Of a DNA stretch of 64,000 nucleotides, positions 10,961 through 24,706 are shown piece by piece. Each line of letters opens with the position of its first letter. Positions within the stretch are counted from its first letter, which is position 1. The DNA is taken from assembly GCA_963682055.1 (NCBI GenBank), contig OY821746.1:20898481-20962480 (forward strand), read 5' to 3'. The notes beneath the pieces are model-generated. The model worked only from the letters and a program-made list of their open reading frames with translations, searched no databases and had not been told where the DNA came from. The position numbers and the translations under genes were made by a program. This stretch comes from Primula veris (Eukaryota > Streptophyta > Magnoliopsida > Ericales > Primulaceae).

Positions 10961-13721
10961 GGTTTATTTACATCCTATTCTATTCTAAAAATGAAAAGAT
11001 CTCTAAGATTAGATTGGCACTGAATAACCAAAATATTTTCCTTTGTTGGAAGGTTGCAGCTCCCGAAATTACATATATATACGATTATTGTGAATTCTTT
11101 AAATTATTGCGTTCTAATTCAAGTTATAATACGAGTAATATTTCATTTTTGTTTTATTAATTAATGGCATCAACATTGTAACCTGGTTGCCAAAGGGAAA
11201 TAGTTTGTTTCATATTCTTTGTAAGAAGAAACCTCTGTTGAGTTCCAATAATAGGATCATTACAATTTATTCAAGAAAAAGAGACTCTGTAGTTGTAAGA
11301 CAACCCATAATCTAACGAAAAGGAACGACAGATTTCATTTTACTATTCATGATGTTGTCATTACAAATAAATGATTCTAGTATATACTCTACATCAAAAC
11401 TTTAAACCTACCATCTTTGCTCAAACCAACTCATAATATGTGTTTCGATTCGAAGCTAGATCAGTGTTGGCTATTAGGTTAGTTCGACTTGGAATGTTAT
11501 CTGAGTTCGGAAACCGGTTAAGCAGCAGACTCGATAGTGTTTTATCAGGTATCCTGTATTAGACGTTTTTTTTCAATTTTGTAACCCAAAATCATATAAT
11601 TTGCTTTATTTAGACGGTTTTTTTTTATTTAGACGTTTTTTTTTTATTTAGACCGTTTTTTGTATTTAGACGAATTTAATCCAATTTTGGATGGAAAACA
11701 GCCATGCGCATGACACATGCAAGTTTTTTTAGATGGTTTACCTAAACACCCTTATGAGGTTAATTACTTTTACCAAAAACCCATACTTCATCAAAATATA
11801 AGTTATAAATTACATTTTTTTTTTGCAAAAATAGCAATATTAATGAATACATGATTTGAAAAATTAAACTACACCAAAATATTAGAAAATATTAATTCAA
11901 TTTACACTCCTAAAAGTTTAAACCGTTGCATCGTTCTGATCTATCTAACATAAAAGGTCATATTTGTGGCATGTACAACTTTTACATCCAAACTCTGGAG
12001 GAATTCATCCAAGTCGTTAAGCAAAGGCTTCAATCAAGGTAACTGGTCACACAATAGAAAACACATTGTCTTACCGGCCGGGTACAAAAGTCGATAAAAC
12101 CCCTTACTTGTCTAAACCTTCTTTATACCCTTGATGGGTTGGTGCAAGTAAATTTAAACGAGTTTCAACAATCAGCATTCCACCTTTTCTTAGAGTGTTC
12201 TACTCTCAACGTTTATGATGTTCTCTCTTTTTTTTTAATCGGGTTATGCTTATTTAATGGCCAATGAAACTTTTGGACGAGGTGGGAAAACACGCATTCT
12301 AAAGAGAAAAAACGGTATCTTAATCTGATTCTTTAATTAGAAATGTTATGATTTATTGTTATACTATTTATTGACCTGAAGGGTGATTAAGGATATTGTA
12401 AAGAATAATGCACGTAATGGATTTATTAATTAACGATATTGTTTCAAAGACAGGCTCTTCTTTTTTGCTGTGGCGCTAACAATCTGTAGACTTGTTTGAT
12501 CATTCGAGCATTGGTTTGCAAACTTTTTTACTTAATATACGTACACTTGCTTTCTTAGGAAAAAAAAATTCACTTCCGTCCTTGATGTAATATTTTTTCT
12601 TTTATTTTCCTTTTATGGCATTAATTTTTTACATACAGAAATTAATCTTGTGTTCGCTATGATTATTGTTCATTCACGTAAAGTTGAGTAATCATTTAAT
12701 AGTAGTAGAATATATACGTATCAAATGAGAAAACTTGAAATCACATGTTAAACACTGCTGTTAGTACTATTAATTTATCAATAAAGGCCAGGAAAACTTA
12801 AATACAGATGAGGTTCACATATTCCTTTCGTAGTATTTCTTTACTAATATCACAAATTCACAATACGTATGTGATCATAATTAAACGATTAAAACAACAT
12901 GTAAACTGTTTAAAAAGGCTTATATACTCCACTATACTAAACCGCATGGGGTTGTGTAATCTTATTATGATCATTTAGAATAACGTTATTTCATTTTAGG
13001 ACAAGCTAGAGGTCGTTTTGCTCATAATTGAATTATCATTTGCAACAAGACTTGCATGGACTATTTTTGTTTTTTTTCAATTTCAATTATATGGGGACCA
13101 CTGTAGTAACTATCCTATAAATGAATGGGTATAAAACTTTAAATTATGAAGTTAACTAGACATAGGAGATTAGGAGTATGTGACTGTGGATGGTGACTTA
13201 TCTACGTGTTTGCCGTAACCTCCAGTGGATATGAACAAAGTATTATTTAAAAAATGGTAAAAGAGAGAGATAAATAACGATGATGACAAAAAGTGTTTTT
13301 ATTATTTCAAGTAAAGCACACACAACAAGATCCTTCATTTAAGCCTAAATCAAACTCTTTTTTTATACAAATATGCATTATCCCAAGCATCACATCAAAA
13401 AATCAACATGGATTGTCGCTCATTCTTAATATGGAAAGCGGTGCAAAGCCCACTTTCTCCTTGCTTTCTGCACATATTACAATTAAACATCGATATTTGT
13501 GCAATCACTATATTGAGATCATACTTCTTTTAGTAAAATGGTTTATCATAAGTTTTTGTAAATTCACATGCTTAATAACAGAAACTAGATGAATAACACT
13601 GATATCTTCTGGAACATTAACTTTGGCTTCACAGTAAGTTATTTATATTTTTCGTGTCTTGCTTAACTGTGCCTATCGGAAATTTCCTTTCTGAAAATTA
13701 ACAACACGGTTCTTATAGATA

Positions 13722-13789
13722 TGAAGTTCAAGACCTATGTTACATAAAGATTTAATATCTTGTGTAACATATATAGGTCTTGAACTTCA
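13722..13789. repeat. Short hairpin with near-perfect arms
   Basis: The arm gaagttcaagacctat is repeated exactly in reverse complement about 30 bp later, and the arms continue with gttaca/tgtaac separated by a bulge. It could be a tiny foldback element. The stem is too short to call a small-RNA precursor. Confidence 0.7.
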
Positions 13790-15375
13790 AAGACCTGTTT
13801 TTGAAAATTATAATTGTGTAGGACTGTAGGTTACTGTTAATTCATGTGGGTTTGTTTAGTGGATTTGCTTGGGTTTGATTTATAGCTAGGTATTTTAATT
13901 TTGCATAAAAAACCATTACAATTGTAGAGAATTATTATTGTTTATAGTTTCAGCCAAACAAAGCCAAGACACATCATTTTCAATCAATTAACAGAACATT
14001 AAAAGAAAACAATAAATAAGGGCACCACAACTCCACGAGTTTTTTAAATTGAAACACCGAAAAAAGAAGCTCGAGATATAATGTCATGTACGGATTGTAC
14101 CAAAAGTTAATGCTCAAAACCACAATAACCGGAATATGAATAAATCTATCTTCTCTAAAACTAGAGTAACAAATGGTACGTATAATAACAAAGAACTTAT
14201 GTTGATATTCAATATTAAAAAAAAAAAAAAACTATATACAGCTCCGAATATAAGCTGAAAAAACTTGGCCTTACTTAACACTTCATGCTTGTTGGGAATT
14301 TGAAGCTAGCTAATGCTTATAAGCTTTGGTTGCCCGATTTTAAAGAACTCAGTCTTTTTCATCCCCTACCAAATAAGCACTAAATCCAAACACTTTTTTA
14401 CTTTTATTTATCTTCAACACCAAAACAAATTCTGGCAGGAGACCAGGACCTTTTCATGTGGTTTTTTTACTACTCTATACAATTTTTTTTATAATATAGG
14501 CCGGGGAGTTGAAACGGTGACTTTAAAATTTGATCATATCCAATATATTTTTTCATCAATTTTTATCAAGATGTCAGAGAGAAAGTCGAAGCCCCGGACT
14601 ATCTCCACCTACTCATTTCCGTTCTTTCTTGTGACTGTGTTTGTTTGGTCTCATTAACTTTTGTTGATTAAGAAGTAGGATTCATTATTAAATCTAAATC
14701 TTAACTAGTTTTGACCAGATTTACATCCTAGGCTTGTTAGGGAGGTATGGAACGGTTTATTTTACCAGGATTGGAATTCTTAATTAGTAAAACAAAACTA
14801 ATTAATTAACTAAAATGTATATAAAACGGTAGATAACTTAGATAAGAGTCGTGACCTAACTGATCCAAGAAGTATTAAAACAAGAGAAACTAACAACATC
14901 TGGATCAATTTGAGTTAAGAGGTTAGATATAATTGGGTCCACGGGCGGCGCATGGAGGGCAGTTCAGTAAGTCTGTAGTCTTGGGCAAGAAATCCTAAAT
15001 TGTTTTTAAAGGGCAAACTCGTAAAGTCAAATATCTAATTATAAAAATATTAAAAAGTAATTCAATAAATTCTTCATAAATGTTAGCGGTGAAATGGTTA
15101 ATAATATAATGTATATTGTTTGATACTATATTGTTTATGGGTTTGATTCTTCTTACCAACAATTTCTTTTTATATAAAAATATATAATTTGGGGAACGGA
15201 AATTATTTAACAACAAATAACCTACACTAGCGGGCCGCTATTGATTGGGTCACTAGCTTCCAGATAGGTAAGTAAGTTTTTTTTAATTAAAAGAACTCAC
15301 ACTCATGCATTTGTTTTCAAGTCAATACGTTTCTTTAAAAAAACGTAACATTCAGAAAATCATTAAAAATAGGGA

Positions 15376-15392
15376 GGGGGGGGGGGGGGGGG
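15376..15392 (+). repeat. Homopolymer run of 17 G
   Basis: Seventeen consecutive G preceded by aggga, in otherwise AT-rich DNA. The length is likely variable and prone to sequencing error. Confidence 0.85.
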
Positions 15393-15623
15393 AGAATCTA
15401 AATCATTCAAAAAATTAAAAAATCAAAACAAATATAATTTTTTTAAAAAATAAATTGAAATATTATAAGTTAAGAAAACATGACCACACAGGATCACAGA
15501 TACAAGATCGCACATAATCACACATGACTATTATGGATCACACATTATCACAATACAAAAAGTTGTTTCACTAGGCATGAATAAAGTCAATTGTTAATTT
15601 ATAGAGTTAAAATATGAAATTAA

Positions 15624-16872
15624 CACTATAGGTGGGTCATTTGAAGACAATTTTTTTTTAGAGACAAATCAAAATCTATCTCTAAATGATAAATTTTAGG
15701 ACAAAAATAGTTATTTTGTCCCCAAAACTAATTTCTATGGGCCAAATTTTTTAAAACAAAAAATTGTCTTCAAAGACAATATCTTTTTTATATATATAAA
15801 TTTGTAACGACCTTATTACAGTTGAAATTCAACTTAGAACAATGAAAATATCAAATAAAAAACTTATATCGCGAAAGATAAAAAAAAACTCAGACTTCCA
15901 TCTGTTCATCTACATCTGCCTGAAACTTGTTTTAATTTTTTCACACGTCTTTACATGGCAACTAAGGATCTTGTTGTTGTTGATGACCTGAAACTTTGGT
16001 CTTAAATAAACTTTGTAGTCATCCCAAAATGCTATTTTTAAAATTATTTGATTGTCAATCACACTGACGTCACTTTGTTTGGAAGAAAAAATTTATTCTT
16101 ACTATAGCTTTGGTCTTTGGTTTGAACGAAAGTTTCGCTGCTCCACCCAATGGTGCAACGAATCGGTATCTTTGGTTAAAAAATATCTACGATGATCTGT
16201 GAAGAGCCACAATGGGTCAAAATCCGATCTACTGAATCTAATCTCAGGAAACCCAAACCACAAGTCGATGTTGAACTCCGACTATCTCTTACCGAACTCG
16301 AAACGGAATAAATCTGGATACTACATCTATACACAGAAAACACATCCAAGGACGGGACCTTACAATGCTAGCACAGAATTGAAGAGGCCGAGAGGATTAG
16401 ATTTACTTCTCTCAAACAACAAGAGCTTAATGGTGAAAGGTAGAGAAAAAGTAAGGGGGTACGAAAATGAGTTTAGTTCCAAAGAGAGAGAGGCGGTCGA
16501 AGAGTCACGTTATGGGGCCCGAGGATAGAAGGGCGCCAAAGCACCACCCCTAGCTCAAGCTAGCCGACGGCTAGGATTAGTTGGTAAACTTAAAAAGTTT
16601 TTTACAGAGAGATATTTTATAGATACGTAAATAAGACTCTCTAAATACAATATCATACCAACACAAGGAGAAAATTTAGATTTGTGTTCAACTCTATTTT
16701 AACACTAAATTTAGTTGTTCTTATGTAGGTATAGAAATGTATTTGCCAACACATTTTTTGTATATTTTGCTCTCTAATATCAGATTTAGATACAAAAATA
16801 ATATTTTCGTCTTTAAAAATTACCATTTAAGGCAAATTTTGTTTGTCTCTAATTTCTAATTTTCTTATAGTG
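15624..16872. mobile_element. Non-autonomous CACTA (EnSpm) element, 1249 bp
   Basis: It starts CACTATAGG and ends CTTATAGTG, the inverted CACTA-type terminus. It is flanked by the 3-bp direct duplication TAA (15621-15623 and 16873-16875), which is diagnostic for this superfamily. Subterminal copies of a gagacaaa-like motif occur in both orientations, as expected for CACTA transposase binding. No transposase is encoded. The middle, about 15900-16560, is less AT-rich than the ends and contains an open frame of 109 codons (16199-16528) with no recognised domain. This could be captured host sequence. Confidence 0.85.
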
Positions 16873-16875
16873 TAA

Positions 16876-19800
16876 AATGATCGGTTTCTTATTATTTGAC
16901 AATGGATAACTATTGTTAAAATTATAACTAGGAGGGTTAAAATATTTTTAGGATCGACATTGTAATTGCTTTTAAATAATTTGTGTAAAAATATTCCAAA
17001 AAGAAAAACAAAAGAATCATAAAAAATAAAAAATAAATAAAACTAAAAATGATTATGACTCCGGAAAAATTAAAAATTAAGAAAAACTCAAAAAAAATCA
17101 TATATAAAATCTGAAAATATAATAAACAACCAAAAAAATAATCAAAAGTTTAAACTTTGAGCACACGGGACGACATAGTCACCCGGGATGATCACAAACA
17201 CAAGCCCACACAAAATCACTGACAAATGACCAAAAAATTACGGACAGACACGGCAGAGGATCACGCATACCAAAAACCAAATAAGATTGCACAAATAAAG
17301 ATAATAATTTTTTTCATTTAATACATAATATTTCAATATGCAATGTTTTAAAACCTATATGCACATAATTGGAACTTTTTAAGCCTTAAAAGTAAGAAAC
17401 TTGGACGTTCACTTCATTGGCCGGAAATTCCATCCAATTTTTGTACACTACGTTAGGTATGTGTTTTCCGTGGTCCAATGGAATTATGTTTATCCGGCTA
17501 AAATTTCAAAGGATGCTTTAAATTTAGAAAAAGTAGTGTAAAAACAAATAAAATGTAGATGCATTGATTCAACTAATTGTTGTCCTTATCATGCAGCTTT
17601 TCATACAGCAAAGGAAACCGCAACATGCACATATACGTGGACGAACACACTACACTCACAATATTAAGATAATAGATGCTCGTTGTTAGGCTACTATGCA
17701 ACTCATTGTACGTGATGGTGACAGAAATATCTTTGCTCAAATAATCACAAATGCATACACTCATAATTTTCATTATAACTTATATACATAAAATCAACTA
17801 AATACAAATTAAAACCAGTTACACATAAATAAATTCATTCAAACTTCTAAATCATCTTATATATACCTTATTAGAAAACCGTAAGTCATAACTTTTTGGA
17901 TATTAAAAGTGAGTTGTTATCTAATAGAAGCTAGATCATCAGGTGGTGACACTCACCTAACCAATGTCAATTCGACTGACAGTCTGTCTAAAACCTGCTT
18001 CGTGCGTATACTAAAACCTTTCATCGACTCTAAGACAAAAGAGAAAAAATTAGACCGTTTAATATGCAATACTTTCATTTTAAGTTTTTAACCCCTGAAC
18101 AGGATTCTGTTAATTGTTCCTTATCATACAAAGTTGGTGCAATTCATTTGTAATTATAATTGATAAAATTACCATCTCATTTATTAAATCAAAATTCAAT
18201 ATAGCATTCCTATCGGCCGTCAGAAAAGTGAACTCCAATAACACTACCGGCCCTAGACAGCGTAGACACATGGTAACACACTTTTTCTTCGTAATATGCA
18301 TATTTTTTATACGTTATCGAGCTCTTTTTAGTCTCGAAGTTTACGTTTTTCAATAAACTCAGGTCGAACCCTTGAACGCCTATGAAGCATGAATGTGTCC
18401 AGTTATTGAAGGGCAGGACTCACACTCTTACGAACTAGCTGAGAATGAATTAAATTTAGTGATTAATCGTTAAGTAAACAAGTCAAGCTTTGAGAAGAAT
18501 GCGGCTTCAGCTGCTAATTCATAATTATGTCCTTCCACAAATGATTAAAACATACCTATAGTAATATTCACCCTTACTCAAACTTATAACTTTTTATCGG
18601 TAATATATGAGCACTTGAGCTATATCGTTGTTTTTTTTAGCTCTATCGTTGTTGTCAAGTCAAATTGTAACCAAAAACAATTAAATCTGTGGCTGTGATC
18701 ATTTTATAATAAATGAGTGGGTTCCCCACCATTAATATAAAAATAATAATTCTATGGCTATGAGTTTACTTTTTTGATGAACATTTTTGGCATTATTTGT
18801 GAAAGGCGTCCGAGTTCGGCTCACTTCAGTGGACAAGTTGTCAAATATATCGAGCTTTTTAAAGTTATAACAAGATAAAAGCTCATACCAATGGTTAAAA
18901 CGCTAAATCATCGCTTAAGCATTTTTAGTAGAGCTTTAATAACATAAGCGCTCCGACGTCATTAATAGCGCAAGTTTCACAAAAAAAAACGTATATACTT
19001 ATATATGTTTAATAACTGTTAAATACATGAATATAATAGGCCGAAAATATTATAAATAATATTATTCACCTAGTTTAATCATGAAAAATGTTTAATATAA
19101 CAAGTATCCTTTGAATACGTAATTTGTGATTCATTTTTTTTCAGATAATTGTAGTGGTAAACATTTTGGTTATAAAATAATGGTCCACATAACTTTTACG
19201 CCTATACCAATTTGTGAGACTACATTAAACTTTTTATTCTTAACTTAAAACATAGGTTTTTTAAGTTTTGAGACGTGTTTTTTTGTAACTTTACGCAAAA
19301 GGAAATATCAACGCGTTATAAGATGAAATTTTTAATACACTCGCTAACAGAGATCCTAATTAATGAGGCCCTATATATCAGATTAATTGATCCCGATGTA
19401 AATCAAATAAACATTATTTCTTTAATCATAATCACTTTATAGGAATTTGGACAATTCATAATAGTGAAGATGGAGGTGCATATATATATATATATATAAG
19501 GCTTCGCCGCTCCGGTTAGTGCAAATGTGAACTATATATATGCTGTTGTTAGTATAGCAGTTTTGCAATAGGGCAAAACGTTTAAAGTTTCGATCAAACA
19601 TTCACTTTAGAATACAATTTTTTTGCAACAACTAACTTGGAGTAATTTTTAATAGTGAATTTTCCATTGACATTACGAGGACTGTTGTCATACTGAGACT
19701 ATGAGGACTAGACAGAATATCGTATCAAATTAAGGGACACCATTCAGAAAAGTAAAGGGTAAAATTTAAACTATTTCAAATAACCCCATAAAAATGACTT

Positions 19801-20372
19801 GTCAATAACCCAATAAACTATAAATCGGTATAATTATGACACGAATAATATATATAGCTTCTGCAATTAACCACAATCACTGTTAGAATGTTTTTATGCT
19901 GGATAGTCCATTTAGGAAAATTTAAATCTATTGTATGGAAATTTTATGATATCTATGCACTTCAATTTACAGAATGCGGAGTGACCAGAATGCTATTTTT
20001 TGTATTAATTAAGGTTTTAAAAATGCTACAAATTAACTTTATCCGTGGTTCATATATACATAATTCCTTTTTGGTAAATCACATAAGTCAAATGAAGAAT
20101 TGGGTTAAACAGACTAATGAACACAAAGTTACATCATTTGAAAGGTGTAAAGGGGGACTAAATGAAAACATAATTAACCAATGGGGGTATAATGCAAGAA
20201 TTCAAAGTGGATGGAATTTCTATGCAAATAACACATAGTTCATGGGGATTAATATTATTATCGTCATTTTATTAATTTTAGTTCTCTCAAACAAAGCTCA
20301 ACCCCTCACTTGTCACTACACTAACAGAAAAACAGATTTCTATTTTTCTATTTTAAAATAAAATAAAATAAA
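16876..20372. other. Intergenic, no gene recognised; TA microsatellite near 19483-19499
   Basis: No supported coding region. Small frames at 17909-18356 and 19888-20238 lack domain signals. The final few hundred bases upstream of 20373 must include the promoter of the DUF3119-family gene. Confidence 0.5.
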
Positions 20373-23300
20373 ATGGAAAGAGCTCTACTATCAGCCTCTC
20401 AGTTTCTCCCTTCCCAGAGTAATTATTTATTCATTTAAATCTTCGTTAATTTTTGTTTTATATCCTTAGAACTAGTGAAATATTCACAATTTTGAATTCA
20501 TGTTTCATTTAAAAAGGGTAGTTTAGTGTTGCATGCATAGATTTTAAATTAGGAAATGTGTTTAGTTATTCATTACCCCTGAATGCCTGATGAAATGTGA
20601 AAAGAACTTGCATGTTTTAAGCTGAAACTTGAGGTAATTTTGTTATAATATAGTCTGTTGCATGTTATAAGCTTAAGTTTACTTATTCACAAGTGGTGGA
20701 ACTAGAAATGTTTTTTTAGTAGTTATGGGGGGTGCTGAAAGACTAAAATCGGTAAAAATAAATAAATATCAAGATACATGGTAAAAGATCAGATTTTTCT
20801 CAATATGGGGAATGTTGGAGTCACTTTTATCCTGTTACTAAATTCCTCCCGGCTTAATCATCTTTTTATAAGCTGCACAGTCTTTGGGTGGTCGGTTTGA
20901 AAACCGAGTTTGTTTCTGTTTATGGGCCTGAAAATTTGAATGCTTCAAGATTGGCATACTCTTCTGTTCCCTCAAGCTCACATAAGTCAGCTTATATGAT
21001 TAAAACCTTCAACGAAAAAGTCCCTCAAACCCTTCTGCATTCAGTGGCGGAACTAGAACTTTTTTTTCATAATTATGGGGGTGCTAAAACGCTAAAATCG
21101 AATATAAAAAGGTCAGGATACATGGTATGGTAAAAGATCTCCTTGTTGTCGATACGGGGTGCTGGAGTCCTTTTTAACCTGTTACTAGTTCCTCCCATGT
21201 CTGCATTTTGTTGCCTTTTTTCAATTTAATTAATTAAAAGACATAGGAAGTAGATAGTCTGATTGTTCATTACAAAATAATTGTTGCATTGCCCCTATGG
21301 AGTGAGTAGTAACAATTTCTTGTGGTTTTATGGAGGCCTGAAACTTATGCTTATTTAAGTAACAAGGATTTAAGGGTTGCAATGTTATGCAGTTTTGAAC
21401 AAAGCCAGCTAGCTAGTTAACATGTTATGAGTATTTTAATGGGAGTTTCAGTTAGATATAACATAAAGAACTTGTTTGGCGAAAAGAAAACACATGGCTT
21501 CTTTAGTTTCTTCACCTCATTTTCTATGAATACTATTCTTCAGATTTTAACTTTGAGAATCATGATTTGTTTGTCTGCTTGTTTGTTTATTCAGATAGAG
21601 AATTGTGTAGACCTATAAAAGATGTTCAGGCCTCGTTTTTTGGGAAACAAATATCTATTCGAAGCTTTATGGGCAAAGATAGAGGTATCCACTGGGATAG
21701 CAAGCGAAAGATAGTCTCATCGGTTAGTAATAATCTACTACTCCTTAAGAATTCCGTTTATACTGATGCTTAGGCTGTTAGGCATTTCTTGATTGCAGCT
21801 CTTAAGGACTTTTACTGCAATTGGTTTACCAACTTAAAAACTGAGCTTTCCTGTTTCTTGGCCTGAAAAGTCTATAAGCTATAAGCTAGATGAATCTAGC
21901 TTCTTTCTGAAACTAAAAAGTTATGCTTATAAGCTGCATCCAGACAAAACCCTTTGGCATACAAAATCTATAATCTTTCACTTTTAGGCATATAAAATTC
22001 TTGATAATGGTTTCTGTATTGAATACAAAATAATTTTGACGAAAGTTTAATTAAACAACAAATAGTTATTTTCACTTTGGTACTCATGGGCGTTCATTTG
22101 TGTCTCGTAGCTTGGTAAAAAGGTAAAGAAAGAGACTGTAGTTCCGGACCCAGATTATCGTATACCTGTTGTTCTCCTTGGTAAGTTTTTAACTTTTGGT
22201 GTGCCTAGGTTTTTGATGTCGACGTGAAAAGATTAACTCAGGTTCTTACTTGAAAATTTGAAAATCTAGATTGAGAGGAAGGTGTTCACTTTTTAGAATT
22301 GGTATTAGTCGTTTTCTGCGGTAACCACCACGTAGTTGATATACATAGTGAAGGTATCCGAATTTACAGCGTACTCTGCAACCCCACATCAGATGTCGGC
22401 CTATAGAAAAGTATTTACTTTTTTAAAATTTTATGAATTAGGACTGTTTGCCTATAATTATTTAAGCTAAGAACATGGCTTTTCTTAAGACCTGGGAACG
22501 AAATCTGGATCTATACAACATATGGCTTTTAGCTTTTCCAGAAAAAAAAAAGAGTGACTTTCTAATCTGGCCAAATAAATTAAGCTGGTCTTAAAAGCTG
22601 CAATTAAACAACCCTTTATTCTTAATTAATAAGTACGTATTAGCATTCATCTAATGAGCTTTTTCTCTAAAACAGGTGCAGCTGGTGGCTTAACATATGC
22701 AGATAATCTTTTGGCTGCAGCTCCTGTTGGTCTTTTAGGATTACTTTTACTATTTCAGGTAAATAATGAAAACAAATGGAGTTATCAAATACTTATTAAT
22801 TAAGATATAGGATTCTTCACAACTCTATAATCAGTTATCTCAGAACAACAGCATAGAGATTTTACACAGATCTTTAACATGAATCCATGATGTTGATCAA
22901 CTTATATCTAATACGTCGAGCAATTTAGATTCTTTCATTTGGTTCTCATTTTTCATTCTAGTTCTCAGACTTCACATTGTTCTTGTGTCACTTGCTTTCG
23001 CAGACAACCAGGGTGAAGTTTGTGTTTGATGATGAGGCTCTGGTTTGTTCCTTTATATCCTCTTTATATAAAGTTTTACAGATTTTTTAATACTTCTATA
23101 CTCAATTTTTTTAACTGTAGCATTTAACGATGATTGCTTTGCCTATGGCCTTTCTTTCTTAATGTGGTGGGAATATTCTTTTGTTACGAAAGTGATTTTT
23201 TCTTCCCCGATTCTGTTAGGTTCTCCCTAGTTACAGTTTATGCTCATTTTATACATAAAAGTCGCTAGTTGTTAATAATTTTTCCTACGGAGTTCTTCGC

Positions 23301-24706
23301 CCCTTAGAGCCCAAAATGGTTGCTACTCACGTGAATAGCTAATGTACATTGTTACACATCATTTATCTACAGAATCCTTTATTGAGTATATGTTCGTTTT
23401 GTTTTTCTCCTTTTCTATTTCCTTCATCTGCCACAGTTTGTAGTCTTGTCATCATCATCGTCATCATCAAACTGTGCCTTTATCCCACAGTTGGTAGTCT
23501 TGTGTGCTTGAATATAATGTAGCCATTATATATGCACTGTCAATTTCATAGTCCAGTCAAGTGATGTCCTTGTTTCTTAACTGGGGTAACTCTACCAAGG
23601 TGCTATAATTTTTTTACTTTGTAATCTGATTCAACTAAATTGGTGTTCAACGTATTAATGTCTTTATTGGTGCAGGAGGTGAAGATAGGAGAGGAACTTG
23701 ATGAGTCGGGTGAAAATGTTTTTGTGGGTGGAAAAAATCGTTGGAAGTGAGTATATACTTTGCTCATTTCTTAATAATTTTAGGTCTGTTTTTTTTTCTA
23801 ATCTAAATTCATGCGTTGCAGATACTCATCATTTGTGAATTGGGAGTTGTGGTGGCCAAATTTTCCGATTCTAGTATATTTTAAGGAGACACAAACCAGG
23901 CCTGAAGGACAAATTCATTTTTTCCCTGTGATCTTTGTAAGTAGAGTACATTATAGTAGTTTTTTTTTTTTTTTTTGGAAATCATACATTATAGTAGTTA
24001 CACTACAAAGTTTCAACAACTTAGATGTCCTTTTCAAAAAAGGATAAAACAAAGGTTATCTTTAAAAGGGTGGAGCATACCTTCGTAATGTAGGTGATGG
24101 AAGAAAACTAAGTTGGGCTTTCATATAAGAATTTTTGTTTAGGAAAGGGCTTTTGAGAATGTGTTTTGGAACGCTCAGGACAGGATGGATGGGCTGTTTT
24201 CAGAAAACACAACTGTTTGGTTGTTAAATCTCAGAAATATTGCCTTTTAATTTCTCTATTCCCAGAGCTTTTCTGTTTGGAAAAGGAGTTTTTACGTGAA
24301 AATCTTCTCCAAATTATAGTTTGTGAAATGTCAGAGTCTGCTCAATTTTGTTCTCTGGATCTATAAAAATTGTTCTGGGAACCAATCTTTATCTACCCAA
24401 CATATTTCGTGTACTTTTTCGAGTAAAAACCTCAAAATGGCTTTAAAATATTTATACGCAATTACTGATATTAGTTTTTCTAAAGTTGAAAAGTGAAAAT
24501 TCTGTGACTAAAACTCTTGTGCTGCAAAATAAGACAAAACCAAACGGATGGACCCTAATACTTTCTACCTTCTTTATACGGATTATAAAAAGGTATATAA
24601 TTAGTATTTTTTTATGGTTTGTTGCTGGAACTAGAATGGGAAGCAACTTTATGATGTTATGGTGGAACGAGCTGGACCATCTAAAACTAGTGGCCCGATG
24701 CCATAA
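20373..24706 (+). CDS. DUF3119-family protein, probable chloroplast membrane protein (8 exons)
   Basis: Exons reconstructed by eye: 20373-20418, 21595-21722, 22111-22180, 22676-22758, 23004-23042, 23676-23746, 23822-23936 and 24635-24706. All introns are GT-AG and every junction keeps frame, giving 207 residues. Residues 1 to about 55 are rich in Ser, Arg and Lys and look like a plastid transit peptide. A hydrophobic stretch at about 77-109 (IPVVLLGAAGG, then LLAAAPVGLLGLLLLF) is one or two membrane spans. The soluble part contains VKFVFDDEALEVK, ENVFVGGKNRWKYSSFVNWE, FPILVYFKETQTRPEGQIHF and NGKQLYDVMVERAGPS. These match, from memory, the DUF3119 family shared by cyanobacteria and plants. 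The biochemical role is unknown to me. Exon 1 and its junction are the least certain part; the rest is strongly supported by protein-like continuity. Confidence 0.85.
20690..20852. mobile_element. hAT-type miniature element in intron 1 of the DUF3119 gene
   Basis: 163 bp, left edge caagtggtggaactag, right edge taaattcctcccgg, flanked by CTTATTCA and CTTAATCA (8-bp duplication with one mismatch). It is closely related along its length to the element at 21042-21199. Confidence 0.65.
21042..21199. mobile_element. hAT-type miniature element in intron 1 of the DUF3119 gene
   Basis: 158 bp. The left terminus CAGTGGCGGAACTAG matches the inverse of the right terminus CTAGTTCCTCCCATG at 12 of 15 positions. 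It is flanked by a perfect 8-bp direct repeat TCTGCATT (21034-21041 and 21200-21207), the target duplication size of hAT elements. It has no coding capacity. Confidence 0.75.
22441..22615. mobile_element. Possible Tourist/Harbinger-like MITE in intron 3
   Basis: The left edge GGACTGTTTG and the inverted right edge (AGGGTTGTTT) are similar, and TTA occurs at both flanks. A second sequence of similar make-up lies in intron 2 at about 21773-21953, with tgcagct/agctgca near its ends. Termini are short, so this is tentative. Confidence 0.35.

Larger units (their letters stand above)
10961..15620. other. Intergenic, no gene recognised
   Basis: No frame with protein-like content. Noted inside: repeated tttagacg plus T-run motifs around 11565-11670, a short hairpin at 13722-13789, and a 17-base G run at 15376-15392. 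Frames such as 13293-13592 and 14313-14657 have no recognisable domain and AT-driven composition. Confidence 0.5.

Noticed and set aside
13722..13789. microRNA precursor
   Set aside because: The complementary arms are only about 16-22 bp with a bulge, shorter than a plant precursor normally needs, and no expression evidence is available.
16199..16528. 109-codon frame as a host gene
   Set aside because: It lies wholly inside the CACTA element and resembles no known domain; kept only as possible captured sequence.
20888..21133. 81-codon frame as an extra exon of the DUF3119 gene
   Set aside because: It runs into the hAT miniature element at 21042, has no usable splice pattern with the neighbours, and the protein is complete in frame without it.
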